From Azospirillum oleiclasticum (GTDB lineage Bacteria; Pseudomonadota; Alphaproteobacteria; Azospirillales; Azospirillaceae), in contig NZ_JABFFR010000028.1 in NCBI RefSeq assembly GCF_013423485.1, positions 97,432 through 161,431 on the forward strand: a stretch of DNA of 64,000 bases, written 5' to 3'. A model generated the notes under the pieces. The model saw only the letters and a program-made list of their open reading frames with translations. It made no database searches and had not been told where the DNA came from. Position 1 is the first letter of the stretch. Each line of letters begins with the position of its first letter. A program made the translations under genes and the position numbers. Shown here one piece after another: positions 8,219 through 16,851 of this stretch.

Positions 8219-10426
8219 ATGTTCCGGAGATCATTGTTGTTCGCGCTGGCTCTGCTGTGCGCCGCTGTGCCCGCCCTGCCGTCCGACGCGGCGCAGCCGG
8301 AGCCCCGGCGTCCGCGAATCGGGCTTGTCCTCAGCGGTGGCGGCGCGCTCGGCGCCACCCACATCGGCGTGCTGAAGGTGCTGGAGGAGATGCGGGTTCC
8401 GGTGGACATCATCACCGGCACCAGCATGGGCTCCATCGTCGGCGGTCTCTACGCGCTGGGCCTGAACGCGCAGGAGCTGCACTCCCTGGTCGGCAGCATC
8501 GACTGGGCGGGTGCCTTCAACGACCGTCCGCCGCGCAGCGACCGCAGCTTCCGCAGCAAGCAGGAGGATTACGGCTTCCTGCTCGACCTCAAGGTCGGCA
8601 TCAAGGACGGCAGCCTCCAACTCCCGCCCGGCCTGATCCAGGGGCAGAAGCTGACCTTGATGCTGCGCGCGCTGACGCTGCGCGCCCGCGACATCACCAA
8701 TTTCGACGATCTGCCCATCCGCTACCGCGCCGTCGCCGCCGATCTGGAGACGGGGCGTGCGGTGGTGATCGACCGCGGCAACCTCGCCACCGCCATGCGC
8801 GCCAGCATGTCGGTGCCCGGCGTCTTCCCGCCGGTGGAGGTGAACGGGCGCATGCTGGTGGATGGCGGCGTCGCCAACAACCTGCCGGTGGACGTGGCCC
8901 GCGCGCTGGGGGCCGAGGTGCTGATCGTGGTGGACATCCCCACCATCTTGAAGAAGCGCGAGGAGCTGACCTCCACCGTCGGGGTGGTCGGCCAGATGCT
9001 CAGCGTGCTGATCCAGCAGAACTCCCTGCCGCAGCTTGCCAGCCTGGGGCCGAGGGACATCCTGATCCAGCCGGATCTGGGCCGCATGTCGTCGGGCGAT
9101 TTCGGCCGCATCATGGAAACGGTGGCGCCGGGTGAGGCGGCGGCCCGCAAGGTCACCGACAAGCTGCGGGCGCTGGCGCTCGACCCCGCCGCCTATGTGG
9201 CGGTCAGGGACGCCAAGGGGCGCGAGACGGTGGAAAGCCCGGTCATCGACTTCATCGAGATCGACAACCGCACCAAGCTGGCCGACGGCCGCATCCGCAA
9301 CATGATCCGCCAGAAGGTGGGCGAGCCGCTGGACGTGGAGCAGGTGGAGAAGGACTTCACCCGCCTCTACGGCCTCGGCGACTTCGAACAGGTCGACTAC
9401 GCGCTGGTCAAGCGCGGCGACAAGACCGGCATGAAGGTGACGGCGACGGAGAAGGCCTGGGCCAAGGATTACCTGCGCGCCGGTCTGGCGCTGGAGCATG
9501 ACCTGTCCGGCGATGGCCAGTACTCCATCGGCGCGGGCTTCACCCTGACCGCCCTCAACAGCCTCGGGGCGGAGTGGCGCAACGAACTGGCCTTCGGGTC
9601 GCAGCAGCGGTTGTTCAGCGAGTTCTACCAGCCCCTGCAGCCGGAGCCGGGCTTCTTCTTCGCCCCGCAGGTGGAATACGGCCGCAACACCATAACGTCG
9701 CAAACCGGGCCCAGCACCGACACCGAATATCAGGTGACCATCTACGACGCCAAATTCTTCGTCGGACGCGAACTCGGCAGCTACGGCGAGGTGCGGCTGG
9801 GCTACCGGATCGGTTACGGCGACCTCGACCGCAAGACGGCCGGCGGCCCGAACGGCTTCGATTTCGGCATCGGACAGGCGATCGGCAGCCTCACCATCGA
9901 CACGCTGGACGATGTGGGCTTCCCCACCGAAGGCTTCATGGGGAACATCACCGTCGCCATGTCCGACGAGGCCATCGGCGCCGACGACAACTACACCCGC
10001 TTTTCGGCCAGCATCAACCAGGCCGTCAGCTTCGGCCAGAACACCTTCATCGCCGGCGTCCAGGGCGGCACCGCGCTCAGCGGCGATCTGCCGCTCTACG
10101 ACACATTGACCGCGGGCGGGCCGTTCCGGCTGTCCGGCTACCCGCGCGGCAGCCTGGCCTCCCAGAACCAGATCATGGGCCGGCTGATCTACATGCGGGC
10201 GCTGAGCGAGCGGTCGCCGCTGGCCTTCGACCTGCCGCTCTATCTCGGCGCGTCCTTCGAGGCGGCGGCGGTGGACGATCCGTCCGACGGCACGCTGGGG
10301 CGCATGGCCTATGGCGGCAGCCTGTTCGGCGGTGCAGACACGCCGCTGGGGCCGCTCTACGTCGGCTATGGCCGCAGCGACGGCGGTCGGCAGGCGGCCT
10401 ACATCCTGTTCGGTAAACTTTTTTGA
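8219..10426 (+). CDS. Patatin-like phospholipase with POTRA and outer-membrane barrel (type Vd, PlpD-like)
   Basis: A 735-residue exported lipase fused to its own beta-barrel. A signal peptide (1-25, ending DAA) precedes the patatin domain (~33-300). That domain has the oxyanion GGGALG (40-45), nucleophile Ser69 in GTSMG and catalytic Asp215 in DGG. One POTRA-like domain (~340-415) and a 16-strand BamA/FhaC-type surface-antigen barrel (~420-735) follow, with the typical C-terminal aromatic ending (YILFGKLF). By analogy with PlpD, the patatin part is thought to be presented at or beyond the outer membrane. The ATG start has GAGG 8 bases upstream. The frame is open far upstream, but the signal peptide fixes the start. 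Confidence 0.92.
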   Translation: MFRRSLLFALALLCAAVPALPSDAAQPEPRRPRIGLVLSGGGALGATHIGVLKVLEEMRVPVDIITGTSMGSIVGGLYALGLNAQELHSLVGSIDWAGAFNDRPPRSDRSFRSKQEDYGFLLDLKVGIKDGSLQLPPGLIQGQKLTLMLRALTLRARDITNFDDLPIRYRAVAADLETGRAVVIDRGNLATAMRASMSVPGVFPPVEVNGRMLVDGGVANNLPVDVARALGAEVLIVVDIPTILKKREELTSTVGVVGQMLSVLIQQNSLPQLASLGPRDILIQPDLGRMSSGDFGRIMETVAPGEAAARKVTDKLRALALDPAAYVAVRDAKGRETVESPVIDFIEIDNRTKLADGRIRNMIRQKVGEPLDVEQVEKDFTRLYGLGDFEQVDYALVKRGDKTGMKVTATEKAWAKDYLRAGLALEHDLSGDGQYSIGAGFTLTALNSLGAEWRNELAFGSQQRLFSEFYQPLQPEPGFFFAPQVEYGRNTITSQTGPSTDTEYQVTIYDAKFFVGRELGSYGEVRLGYRIGYGDLDRKTAGGPNGFDFGIGQAIGSLTIDTLDDVGFPTEGFMGNITVAMSDEAIGADDNYTRFSASINQAVSFGQNTFIAGVQGGTALSGDLPLYDTLTAGGPFRLSGYPRGSLASQNQIMGRLIYMRALSERSPLAFDLPLYLGASFEAAAVDDPSDGTLGRMAYGGSLFGGADTPLGPLYVGYGRSDGGRQAAYILFGKLF

Positions 10427-10445
10427 GCGTGCCGCGTTTTTCCCC

Positions 10446-10473
10446 TTGCCAAGGTGGCCGGGGGAGGGATACA
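10446..10473 (+). promoter_or_regulatory. Possible promoter of the tRNA-Asp/tRNA-Gly unit
   Basis: TTGCCA (10446-10451) and GATACA (10468-10473), 16 bp apart, resemble sigma-70 -35 and -10 boxes. They are placed so that transcription would start about 10 bp before tRNA-Asp. This is a pattern match only. Confidence 0.4.
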
Positions 10474-10489
10474 AGCGCGTCTCTTCGTT

Positions 10490-10566
<77 letters not shown>

Positions 10567-10570
10567 CGAA

Positions 10571-10645
10571 GCGGGCGTAGCTCAGGGGTAGAGCACAACC
10601 TTGCCAAGGTTGGGGTCGAGGGTTCGAATCCCTTCGCCCGCTCCA
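10571..10645 (+). tRNA. tRNA-Gly (anticodon GCC)
   Basis: A 75-base cloverleaf with encoded CCA. The acceptor stem GCGGGCG pairs with CGCCCGC. The anticodon stem CAACC/GGTTG encloses TTGCCAA, giving anticodon GCC (reads GGC and GGT). The T loop is TTCGAAT. A hairpin beginning at its last stem base (10641) follows. Confidence 0.97.
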
Positions 10646-10666
10646 TCTTCCCAAGGGAGGATGGAG
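10641..10666 (+). terminator. Hairpin overlapping the 3' end of tRNA-Gly
   Basis: CTCCATCTTC pairs with GAGGATGGAG (10 bp with one wobble) around CCAAGG. The 5' arm includes the last acceptor base, the discriminator base and the encoded CCA of tRNA-Gly. There is no T tract. It may serve in termination or in 3' processing of the precursor. Confidence 0.45.
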
Positions 10667-10870
10667 CGCCCTCCCGGCCGGGAATGGCCGATACGATCCA
10701 TCAGAGATGATAGTGTTTGGACGGAGCGCCTTTCGCGCTCTGTTTAGCCGTGTCCGGGTTTGGACTTGCGGGTAATTCCGCGCAACGCTGTGCGATCAAC
10801 ACGAACGCGAAAACGCGCCACCGCTGTCGGGAGCGGAGCGCAACGGCGTCGGACTGATTTTGGTAAGGAA

Positions 10871-10945
10871 TGGTGCCGGTGGAGGGATTTGAACCCCCGG
10901 CCTTCGCTTTACGAAAGCGCTGCTCTACCACTGAGCTACACCGGC
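10871..10945 (-). tRNA. tRNA-Thr (anticodon CGT)
   Basis: A 75-base cloverleaf on the minus strand with encoded CCA. The acceptor stem GCCGGTG pairs with CACCGGC and the discriminator is A. The anticodon loop TTCGTAA gives CGT, reading ACG. The outermost anticodon-stem pair is a G-A mismatch; the other four pairs are intact. The T arm GGGGG/CCCTC has one wobble. Confidence 0.95.
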
Positions 10946-11015
10946 CCCCTTGCGGAGTGGTGGGCATGTACCACGGTCGTTGCGGGCGGCGCAACCCCTT
11001 CCGACCACGCCACCC

Positions 11016-11043
11016 AAAAAAGCCTCCGCCTCAGGGGCGGGGC
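11016..11043 (-). terminator. Intrinsic terminator overlapping the end of the MFS gene
   Basis: Read on the minus strand, GCCCCGCC pairs with GGCGG-A-GGC (8 bp with one bulged A) around CCTGA, followed directly by six T. The 5' arm covers the last codons and the loop contains the TGA stop, so terminator and coding end are merged. Confidence 0.75.
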
Positions 11044-12275
11044 TGCTGCTCGCGCGCCTTCAGGAGCTGTCCGCGCTCGGTGACCAACACCGACAGCAGG
11101 GTGGCGATGCCGAAGCAGGAGAAGCCGATGGTGATCGGCCGCACCGTGCCGTCGAAGGACTGCCCGATGATCCAGCCCAGCACAGCACCCGTCGCCGTGG
11201 TGTAGAAGCCGATGAAGGAGGAGCCGACGCCGGCGATGTGGCCCAGCGGCTCCATCGCCATCGCGTTGAAGTTCGGCACCATCAGCCCGAAGGCGAAGAA
11301 GGTGGCCGCCAGGAAGGCGCAGAAATAGGGCAGGGGCAGGTGCGGCGGGAAGCCGGCCACCGCCAGCGCCACGCAGGCCGCCACATAGCCCAGCATGGCC
11401 GTGTGCGACACCCGCCGCATGCCCAGCCGCCCGACCAGCCGGGCGTTGGTGATGGAGGCCACCGCCATGGCGGCGGCGATGGCGCCGAACACGATGGGGA
11501 ACATGTCCCCCAGCCCGTAGACATCGACGAAGATCTGCTGGGCGCTGGTGACGTAGCTCATCAGCGCGCCGAACATGAAGCCCGAGGCCACGGTGTAGCC
11601 GAACGACCGCCGGCTGGTGAGGATGGTGGCGTAGGCGCCGCCCAGCGCCGCCGCCGACAGCGGCAGCCGGTCCCCGGCGGGCCGCGTCTCCTTCAGGCGC
11701 AGCGACGACCACACCAGCGCCACCGCGGCGGCCAGCAGCAGGAAGCCGAAGATCCAGGACCAGTGGCCGGTCCACAAAACGACCTCGCCGATGGACGGGG
11801 CCAGCACCGGCACGATGATGAAGATGGTCATCACGAAGGACATCACGCGGGCCATGTCGCGCCCGGCGAAGCGGTCGCGCACCACCGCCACCGCCACGAT
11901 GCGCGGTGCCGCCGCACCGATCCCCTGCAGCGCGCGCCCGGCCAGGTGCAGCTCGAAGCTCGGCGCCAGCATGGCCGCGACGGTGCCGATGGCGAACACC
12001 ACCAACCCCGCCGTCAGCACCGGCTTGCGCCCGAAACGGTCGGACAGCGGCCCGTGGAAGGGCTGGCTGGCGGCGAAGCCCAGCATGTAGCAGGTGACGA
12101 CGAGCTGCCGGTGGTTCGGGTTGTCGACCGCGTAATCCGCGGCGATCTGCGGCAGGGCCACCAGCATGATGTCGATGGACAGCGCCGTCAGTGCCATCAG
12201 GAGCGCCATCAGCGCGACGAACTCGCCGAACCGGATGTCGGCTGGCGGGTGTCGGTCTTGCGGAGAGTAGGGCAT
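11031..12275 (-). CDS. MFS drug-efflux transporter (Bcr/CflA family)
   Basis: A 414-residue inner-membrane proton-driven exporter with 12 predicted transmembrane helices. The MFS loop 2-3 signature GPLSDRFGRKPVL is near residue 75. The Bcr/CflA-type N-terminus (LSIDIMLVALPQIAADY) and the motif GRALQGIGAAAPRIVAVAV are clear. Substrates in this family include bicyclomycin, chloramphenicol and sulfonamides; the one here is unknown. The ATG at 12275 (MPYSPQDRH) is the first start before the homologous region, though a Shine-Dalgarno sequence is weak. The frame continues open to 13430 only as a shadow of the glycosyltransferase gene. Confidence 0.88.
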   Translation of the reverse strand: MPYSPQDRHPPADIRFGEFVALMALLMALTALSIDIMLVALPQIAADYAVDNPNHRQLVVTCYMLGFAASQPFHGPLSDRFGRKPVLTAGLVVFAIGTVAAMLAPSFELHLAGRALQGIGAAAPRIVAVAVVRDRFAGRDMARVMSFVMTIFIIVPVLAPSIGEVVLWTGHWSWIFGFLLLAAAVALVWSSLRLKETRPAGDRLPLSAAALGGAYATILTSRRSFGYTVASGFMFGALMSYVTSAQQIFVDVYGLGDMFPIVFGAIAAAMAVASITNARLVGRLGMRRVSHTAMLGYVAACVALAVAGFPPHLPLPYFCAFLAATFFAFGLMVPNFNAMAMEPLGHIAGVGSSFIGFYTTATGAVLGWIIGQSFDGTVRPITIGFSCFGIATLLSVLVTERGQLLKAREQQPRP

Positions 12276-12557
12276 GGCGGCCACTTTGGCAGTGGTGCCG
12301 GGACCCGGCAACCCGCATGGGCCGGGGTTGCGGGCATTGCTGCCCTGCGGCACGGTTGGGGGCGCACGCCGTCCGTTACCCACGCACTGCCCGTCACCCG
12401 CGCACTCGGGCGCCGTCAAGCGGCCGTTGGGGCTGCCCTTCACCGAACGGCGTGATCCCGATGCGCGCAGCGGCCGTTCCGGTTGCGTCTGCATAATGCG
12501 CCACGCCGTCAGCGGCCCCGTTCTGACAAGCCAGTCCCAACAAGCCGGCGATCGACG

Positions 12558-13580
12558 ATGAGCGAAAGAACGCCGCGGGTCAGTCTCGGATTGCCCGTGT
12601 ACAACGGCGAGCGGTTTCTCGCCGCCTGCATCGAGTCCCTGCTGTCGCAGAGCTTCGGCGATTTCGAACTGATCGTCTCGGACAATGCCTCGCAGGACGG
12701 CACGCCCGACATCGCGGCCTCCTACGCCGCGCGTGACGGCCGGGTCCGCCTTGTCCGGCAGGAGGTGAACCGGGGGGCGGCCTGGAACTTCAACAACGCC
12801 TGCCGTCTCGCCACCGGCGATCACTTCAAATGGGTGGCGCACGACGACCTGTGCGCCCCGGCCTTCCTGGAACGCGCGGTCGCGGTGCTCGACCGCGACC
12901 CGTCGGTGGTGCTCTGCCACGCGGCCTGGGCGCGCATCGACGAGGCGGGCGCGATCCAGGAGTTCGAGGAGCCCGGTGCCGACTACGACCCGCCGGCCGC
13001 GCCCGACCGCTTCCGCAACCTCATCCGTATGGACCAGCGCCGCCACACCGGGGTGGAGATCTTCGGGCTGATGCGGCGCGACGCGCTGCGGCGCGTCAAC
13101 CAGCCGCCGCTCGGCCCCTTCGCCCATGGCGACCGGCTGACGCTGGCCGCGCTGACCCTGTTCGGCCGCTTCCACAAGGTGCCGGAGGTGCTCCTGCTGA
13201 ACCGCAGCCACAAGGGCCGCTCCATGCTGTTCGACCCGCGGCGCACCTGGCGGGGGCGCACCCGCATGGGCCGCCTGCTCGGCATCGGGCCGATCCCGCC
13301 CGACGAATGGTTCGACCCGGTGTGGAAGGACCGCATCGCCTTTCCGGAATGGCGGCTGCTGCGCGAGTACTGGCGGGCCATCGACCCGGCGCCGTTGACC
13401 GCGGCGGAACGGCTGCAGTGCCGCCTGCATGTCGGGGCCTGGGCCATGGGCCGCGCGCCGAAGCTGGGCCGCGACCTGCTGATCGCCGGGGAGCAGGCGC
13501 TGGCCCGTGTGCGCGGCACCGCCGGCGCCCCCTGCCCGGCGCCGCTGCCGCCGGCGGGGCCGCCCATGGGGCCGTCGTGA
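12558..13580 (+). CDS. Family 2 glycosyltransferase
   Basis: A 340-residue inverting GT-A glycosyltransferase. The nucleotide-binding N-terminus (VSLGLPVYNGERFL, residues 8-21), SDNASQDGT (45-53) and the DxD-like metal motif AHDDL (~95) are present. The acceptor region (~100-250) and a basic, Pro-rich tail follow. It probably adds a sugar to a lipid-linked or surface glycan. The stop overlaps the start of the flippase gene (GTGA), so the two are translationally coupled. The ATG at 12558 gives the usual GT2 N-terminus; in-frame codons upstream to 12483 lack homology. The 282 bp upstream hold no gene I can support. Confidence 0.87.
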   Translation: MSERTPRVSLGLPVYNGERFLAACIESLLSQSFGDFELIVSDNASQDGTPDIAASYAARDGRVRLVRQEVNRGAAWNFNNACRLATGDHFKWVAHDDLCAPAFLERAVAVLDRDPSVVLCHAAWARIDEAGAIQEFEEPGADYDPPAAPDRFRNLIRMDQRRHTGVEIFGLMRRDALRRVNQPPLGPFAHGDRLTLAALTLFGRFHKVPEVLLLNRSHKGRSMLFDPRRTWRGRTRMGRLLGIGPIPPDEWFDPVWKDRIAFPEWRLLREYWRAIDPAPLTAAERLQCRLHVGAWAMGRAPKLGRDLLIAGEQALARVRGTAGAPCPAPLPPAGPPMGPS

Positions 13581-14902
13581 CCGGCGCCTCGTCCGGCACG
13601 CCGCCCGGCGTCGCCGCTGTGCGCGTGGCGCTCGCCTCGCCGCGGCTGGGGCGGTTGCTGCGGCTGGCGCGCGTCGGGGTGACGGCGATCGCCGACCAGG
13701 GGATCGCCGCGGTCTCCAGTCTGGTCATCGGCGTGCTGCTCGCCCGCTGGCTGGGCGCGGAGGATTACGGCGCCTACATGGTCGCCTTTTCCTGCTTCCT
13801 GCTGGCGCAGAACCTCTACGACGCGGCGATGGTCGAGCCGATGACGGTGTATGGGGCCGGTCGCCACGGCGGCCAGCTCCGCCGCTACATGCGCATCGCC
13901 GGCGGGCTGCACCTGTGGCTGGCGCTGGCGCTGGGGCTGCTGCTGGCGGGGGGTGGGGCGGTGATGCTGCACCGCGGCTCCGCCGGGGTGGGCTGGGCGC
14001 TGGTGGCGGCCGGGGCGGGGATGCCGCTGCTGCTGACGCGCTGGCTGCTGCGCCCCCCCTTCTACATCCTGCGCCAGCACCACCGCTGCGTGATGGCGGC
14101 GGCGCTGCAGACGGCGGTGACCGTGCTGGGGCTTGGCGTGCTGGCGTGGAGCGGCTGGCTGTCGCCGGCGGCGGCCTTCGCCGCCCAGGCGGTGGCGACG
14201 GCCGCCGCGGCGCTGTTCCTGATCCTGCACCTGCGCCGCATGCTGCCCGCCGACGAAGGCCCGCCGATGCGGCTGCGCGGCGTCGCCGCCGACCACTGGC
14301 GGTACGGGCGCTGGTCGATCCCCGGCCGGCTGTTCGAATGGGCGGGCACCAATGCCCTCTACCTCGCGGTGCCGGCGCTGGCGACCCTGTCCTCGGGCGG
14401 CACCTTCCGCGCCGTGGCGCTGGTGATCATGCCGGCGCTGCTGGTGCTGGGCTCCATGGGGCCGCTGGTGCTGCCGGCCTTCGCGCGGGTGTTCGAGGCG
14501 GGCGGGCAGCAGGCGCTCGACCGCATGGTGGTGCGGATGGTGGCGCTGGTGGCCGGGGCCACCCTCCTGTTCGGCGTTTTCGTGGTGGCGTTCGGGGAGC
14601 GGGTGGTCAGCCTGCTCTACGGCGGCCGGTTCGACGGCATGGTGGACACCGCCATCCTCACCGCCGCCGCGGCGCAGGTGCCCTTCACGGCGGTGTCCTT
14701 CGTGCTGGGATCGGCGCTGCGGGCGGGCGGGCGCGTGCGCTCCACCTTCTTCGCCCAGCTCCCGCCGACCCTGTCGACGCTGACGGTCGGGCTGTTCCTG
14801 GTGGACCACCACGGGGTGCTGGGGGCGTTCCTGGCGAACGACCTCGCGGGGGTCATCACCATGGCGGTGCTGGCGTGGTTCTACCGGCGCGGCGCGCGGT
14901 AG
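13577..14902 (+). CDS. Wzx-like polysaccharide flippase (MOP superfamily)
   Basis: A 441-residue integral inner-membrane protein with about 12 hydrophobic helices. The N-terminal GVLLARWLGAEDYGAYM pattern is typical of Wzx/PST lipid-linked oligosaccharide transporters. It probably flips an undecaprenyl-linked glycan to the periplasm. The GTG start at 13577 overlaps the glycosyltransferase TGA by GTGA, the only start that keeps the N-terminal region. With the preceding GT2 gene it forms a two-gene surface-glycan unit; no polymerase or chain-length regulator is nearby. The next gene is convergent. Confidence 0.82.
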   Translation: MTGASSGTPPGVAAVRVALASPRLGRLLRLARVGVTAIADQGIAAVSSLVIGVLLARWLGAEDYGAYMVAFSCFLLAQNLYDAAMVEPMTVYGAGRHGGQLRRYMRIAGGLHLWLALALGLLLAGGGAVMLHRGSAGVGWALVAAGAGMPLLLTRWLLRPPFYILRQHHRCVMAAALQTAVTVLGLGVLAWSGWLSPAAAFAAQAVATAAAALFLILHLRRMLPADEGPPMRLRGVAADHWRYGRWSIPGRLFEWAGTNALYLAVPALATLSSGGTFRAVALVIMPALLVLGSMGPLVLPAFARVFEAGGQQALDRMVVRMVALVAGATLLFGVFVVAFGERVVSLLYGGRFDGMVDTAILTAAAAQVPFTAVSFVLGSALRAGGRVRSTFFAQLPPTLSTLTVGLFLVDHHGVLGAFLANDLAGVITMAVLAWFYRRGAR

Positions 14903-14935
14903 GGCAGGGGGCGGGATGGCCGGGCGGACGCGCGG

Positions 14936-15943
14936 CTACATCGGAGCCGCCACCCGCGGGCGCTCCTCCCGCGTCACGGTTTCCCCGCTCTGCCGGAACA
15001 CCGTCTCCACCGCCTCCGCCACCGCGTCGGGATCGGCGTGGTGGAGCATGTGGCCGACGCCGGGGATCAGGCGCAGCGTGGCGTGGGGAATGTCCCGGTG
15101 CAGGCGCTCCGACTGGCCCGCGGGGAAGACCACCACGTCCTCCGTCCCCGCCAGGATGGCGACGGCCATGTGGAGTTCCCCGTAGTGGTTCCGCATCGCC
15201 GCGGCGGCCGGCACCATCATGGTGCCGTCCTCGGCCATCGCGCGGATCTGGCCGGGGCGCAGGGCCAGATCGGTGTCGTGGCCGTCGCGGTAGGCCCGCG
15301 GCACCGGGCATGGGTTGAACATGCCCTTCAGCAGCGCCGGCATCGACACGGCCCCGAACAACGGCGAGACGGTGTAGCGCAGCAGGTCGCCGACGACCGG
15401 CACCGCCGGCGGCAGGGTCAGCGCCACGTCCGGCCTTGCGGTCGGGTAGAAGTAGCCGCCGGCCAGCACCAGCCCGCGCACCGCGTCGGGATGGCGCAAC
15501 GCCAGCGCCGTCGCCACCATGGCGCCCAGCGAGTGGCCGACGATCACGGGCCGCACCACGCCCAGCCGCTCCATGGCGTGGAGCAGCAGGTCGGCCTGGG
15601 CGTCGGGGGTCCACAGCCGGTCGCGGGGTCGGTCGCTGTACCCCATCCCCGGGCGGTCGATGGCGATCACACGGTGGGTGCGCGCCAGCCGGTCCATGAC
15701 GCCGCTGACGGCGAAATCCTCCGCCGTCACCACGTTGCCGTGGATCAGCAGCACCGGCGGACCGGCGCCCCGCTCCAGAACGTGCAGACGCACCCCGTCG
15801 ACCTCGACGAAGCGTCCGCGCGACGGGTTGTCCCGCTCGGCGCGGCGCGCGCGGCGGACGTTGTGGACTGCGGCGGCGGCGGCGAGTGCCACGGCAGCGG
15901 CGCCGAGGATGACCCCGGCGCGGTGCTGACGGATGTCGATCAC
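14936..15943 (-). CDS. Alpha/beta hydrolase, membrane-anchored
   Basis: A 335-residue serine hydrolase. A hydrophobic N-terminal helix (GVILGAAAVALAAAAAV, ~10-27) suggests membrane anchoring. The fold shows the HGN oxyanion strand, nucleophile Ser138 in GHSLGA, an acid in LAGTEDVVVF and the general base in PGVGHMLHH. The sequence resembles haloperoxidase/epoxide-hydrolase-like enzymes; the substrate is unknown. I prefer the GTG at 15943 (MIDIRQHRAG) because CGGAGA lies 6 bases upstream; an ATG 17 codons earlier (15994) is possible. It is downstream of infC on the same strand with an 89 bp gap. Confidence 0.82.
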   Translation of the reverse strand: MIDIRQHRAGVILGAAAVALAAAAAVHNVRRARRAERDNPSRGRFVEVDGVRLHVLERGAGPPVLLIHGNVVTAEDFAVSGVMDRLARTHRVIAIDRPGMGYSDRPRDRLWTPDAQADLLLHAMERLGVVRPVIVGHSLGAMVATALALRHPDAVRGLVLAGGYFYPTARPDVALTLPPAVPVVGDLLRYTVSPLFGAVSMPALLKGMFNPCPVPRAYRDGHDTDLALRPGQIRAMAEDGTMMVPAAAAMRNHYGELHMAVAILAGTEDVVVFPAGQSERLHRDIPHATLRLIPGVGHMLHHADPDAVAEAVETVFRQSGETVTREERPRVAAPM

Positions 15944-16032
15944 GGTGGTCTCCGGCTGTCGATTGTGCAATGCACAAGGGTCCAGCCATGACAACCGTAA
16001 CGACCGGCGAACAGTTCCGTACCCGCCGAAGC

Positions 16033-16569
16033 TCAGCGCGGCGCCAGCACCATCACCATCATGCGTCCCTCGACGCGCGGCATCTGCTCGACCTTGGCGA
16101 CGCTGTCGAGCTCGTCGCGTGCCTTCACCAGCACCCGCATGCCGATGTCCTGGTGCGCCATCTCACGTCCGCGGAAGCGCATGGTCAGCTTGACCTTGTC
16201 GCCCTCCTCCAGGAAACGCTGGGCGGCGCGCATCTTGATGGCGTAGTCGTTGTCGTCGATGTTGGGGCGGAGCTTCAGCTCCTTCAACTCGACGACCTTC
16301 TGGTTCTTGCGGGCCTGGTTCGCCTTCTTCTGCTCCTCGAAGCGGTGCTTGCCGTAATCGAGGATCTTGCAGACGGGCGGCTCGGCGTTGGGCACGATCT
16401 CGACAAGATCGAGGTCAGCGTCCGCCGCGGCGTCGAACGCCTCGCGCAGGGAGACGACGCCCACCATGGCTCCGGTGGCGTCGATCAGGCGCACGTTGCG
16501 CGCCGTGATCTCCCGGTTAAGCCGCGGGCCGTCGCGGGTCGGGAGGGACTGGTCGATGATCCTGGCTAT
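16033..16569 (-). CDS. infC: Translation initiation factor IF-3, predicted ATA start codon
   Basis: IF-3 binds the 30S subunit, keeps subunits apart and proofreads start-codon selection. The complete domain pair is visible: an N-terminal half with NREI...VRLIDATG...VSLREA, and a C-terminal half with KLRPNIDDNDY, AAQRFLEEGDKVKLTMRFRGREM and MVMVLAPR. No ATG, GTG or TTG gives the full N-terminus. Counting from a GTG at 16494 (MRLID) would delete the conserved first 25 residues. An ATA at 16569 (IARIIDQSLPTRDGPRLN) yields 178 residues and has AGGAG six bases upstream. Rare start codons in infC are known to allow IF-3 to repress itself. The identification is certain; the ATA start is inferred. 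Confidence 0.93.
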   Translation of the reverse strand: MARIIDQSLPTRDGPRLNREITARNVRLIDATGAMVGVVSLREAFDAAADADLDLVEIVPNAEPPVCKILDYGKHRFEEQKKANQARKNQKVVELKELKLRPNIDDNDYAIKMRAAQRFLEEGDKVKLTMRFRGREMAHQDIGMRVLVKARDELDSVAKVEQMPRVEGRMMVMVLAPR

Positions 16570-16580
16570 GGGACGCTCCT
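16567..16580 (-). promoter_or_regulatory. Shine-Dalgarno and ATA start codon of infC
   Basis: On the minus strand AGGAG (16580-16576) is followed by six bases and then ATA (16569-16567). The strong Shine-Dalgarno with a non-canonical start matches the logic of IF-3 autocontrol: excess IF-3 rejects its own initiation codon. Confidence 0.75.
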
Positions 16581-16601
16581 GTGGTTGTTGGTTCGCCGGG
16601 C

Positions 16602-16829
16602 CTATTGGCCGGGCGAGCGGGTGATGGTCTTGATGGGACCGCGCGGGTTGCCGGACATCTCGGCGATCTTGCGGTCCTGTCCCTCGATGAAGGCGCGGGC
16701 CGGATCGTCGCCGTCCAGCCCGCCGAGATCGGCGCTCGGCACCTTGCGGTTGGAGGTCCGGGCGCCGTCCTGGTAGACGACGTCGAACATCACGAAGCCC
16801 TTGTCAACAGCCGGTTTCTTGCGTGCCAT
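16602..16829 (-). CDS. Small conserved hypothetical protein (75 aa)
   Basis: A 75-residue soluble, charged protein starting MARKKPAVDKGFVMFDVVYQ. It is predicted to have beta strands in the first half (VMFDVVYQDG), a DxxGGLDGDDPARAFIEGQD helix-like middle, and a basic end. It ends 32 bp before infC and starts 22 bp after the next small gene, suggesting one transcript. GGGAG lies upstream of the ATG. I do not recognise a domain; the position suggests a translation or cold-related role, which is inference. Confidence 0.72.
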   Translation of the reverse strand: MARKKPAVDKGFVMFDVVYQDGARTSNRKVPSADLGGLDGDDPARAFIEGQDRKIAEMSGNPRGPIKTITRSPGQ

Positions 16830-16851
16830 GGGTGAGCTGGCTCCCGGTGGA

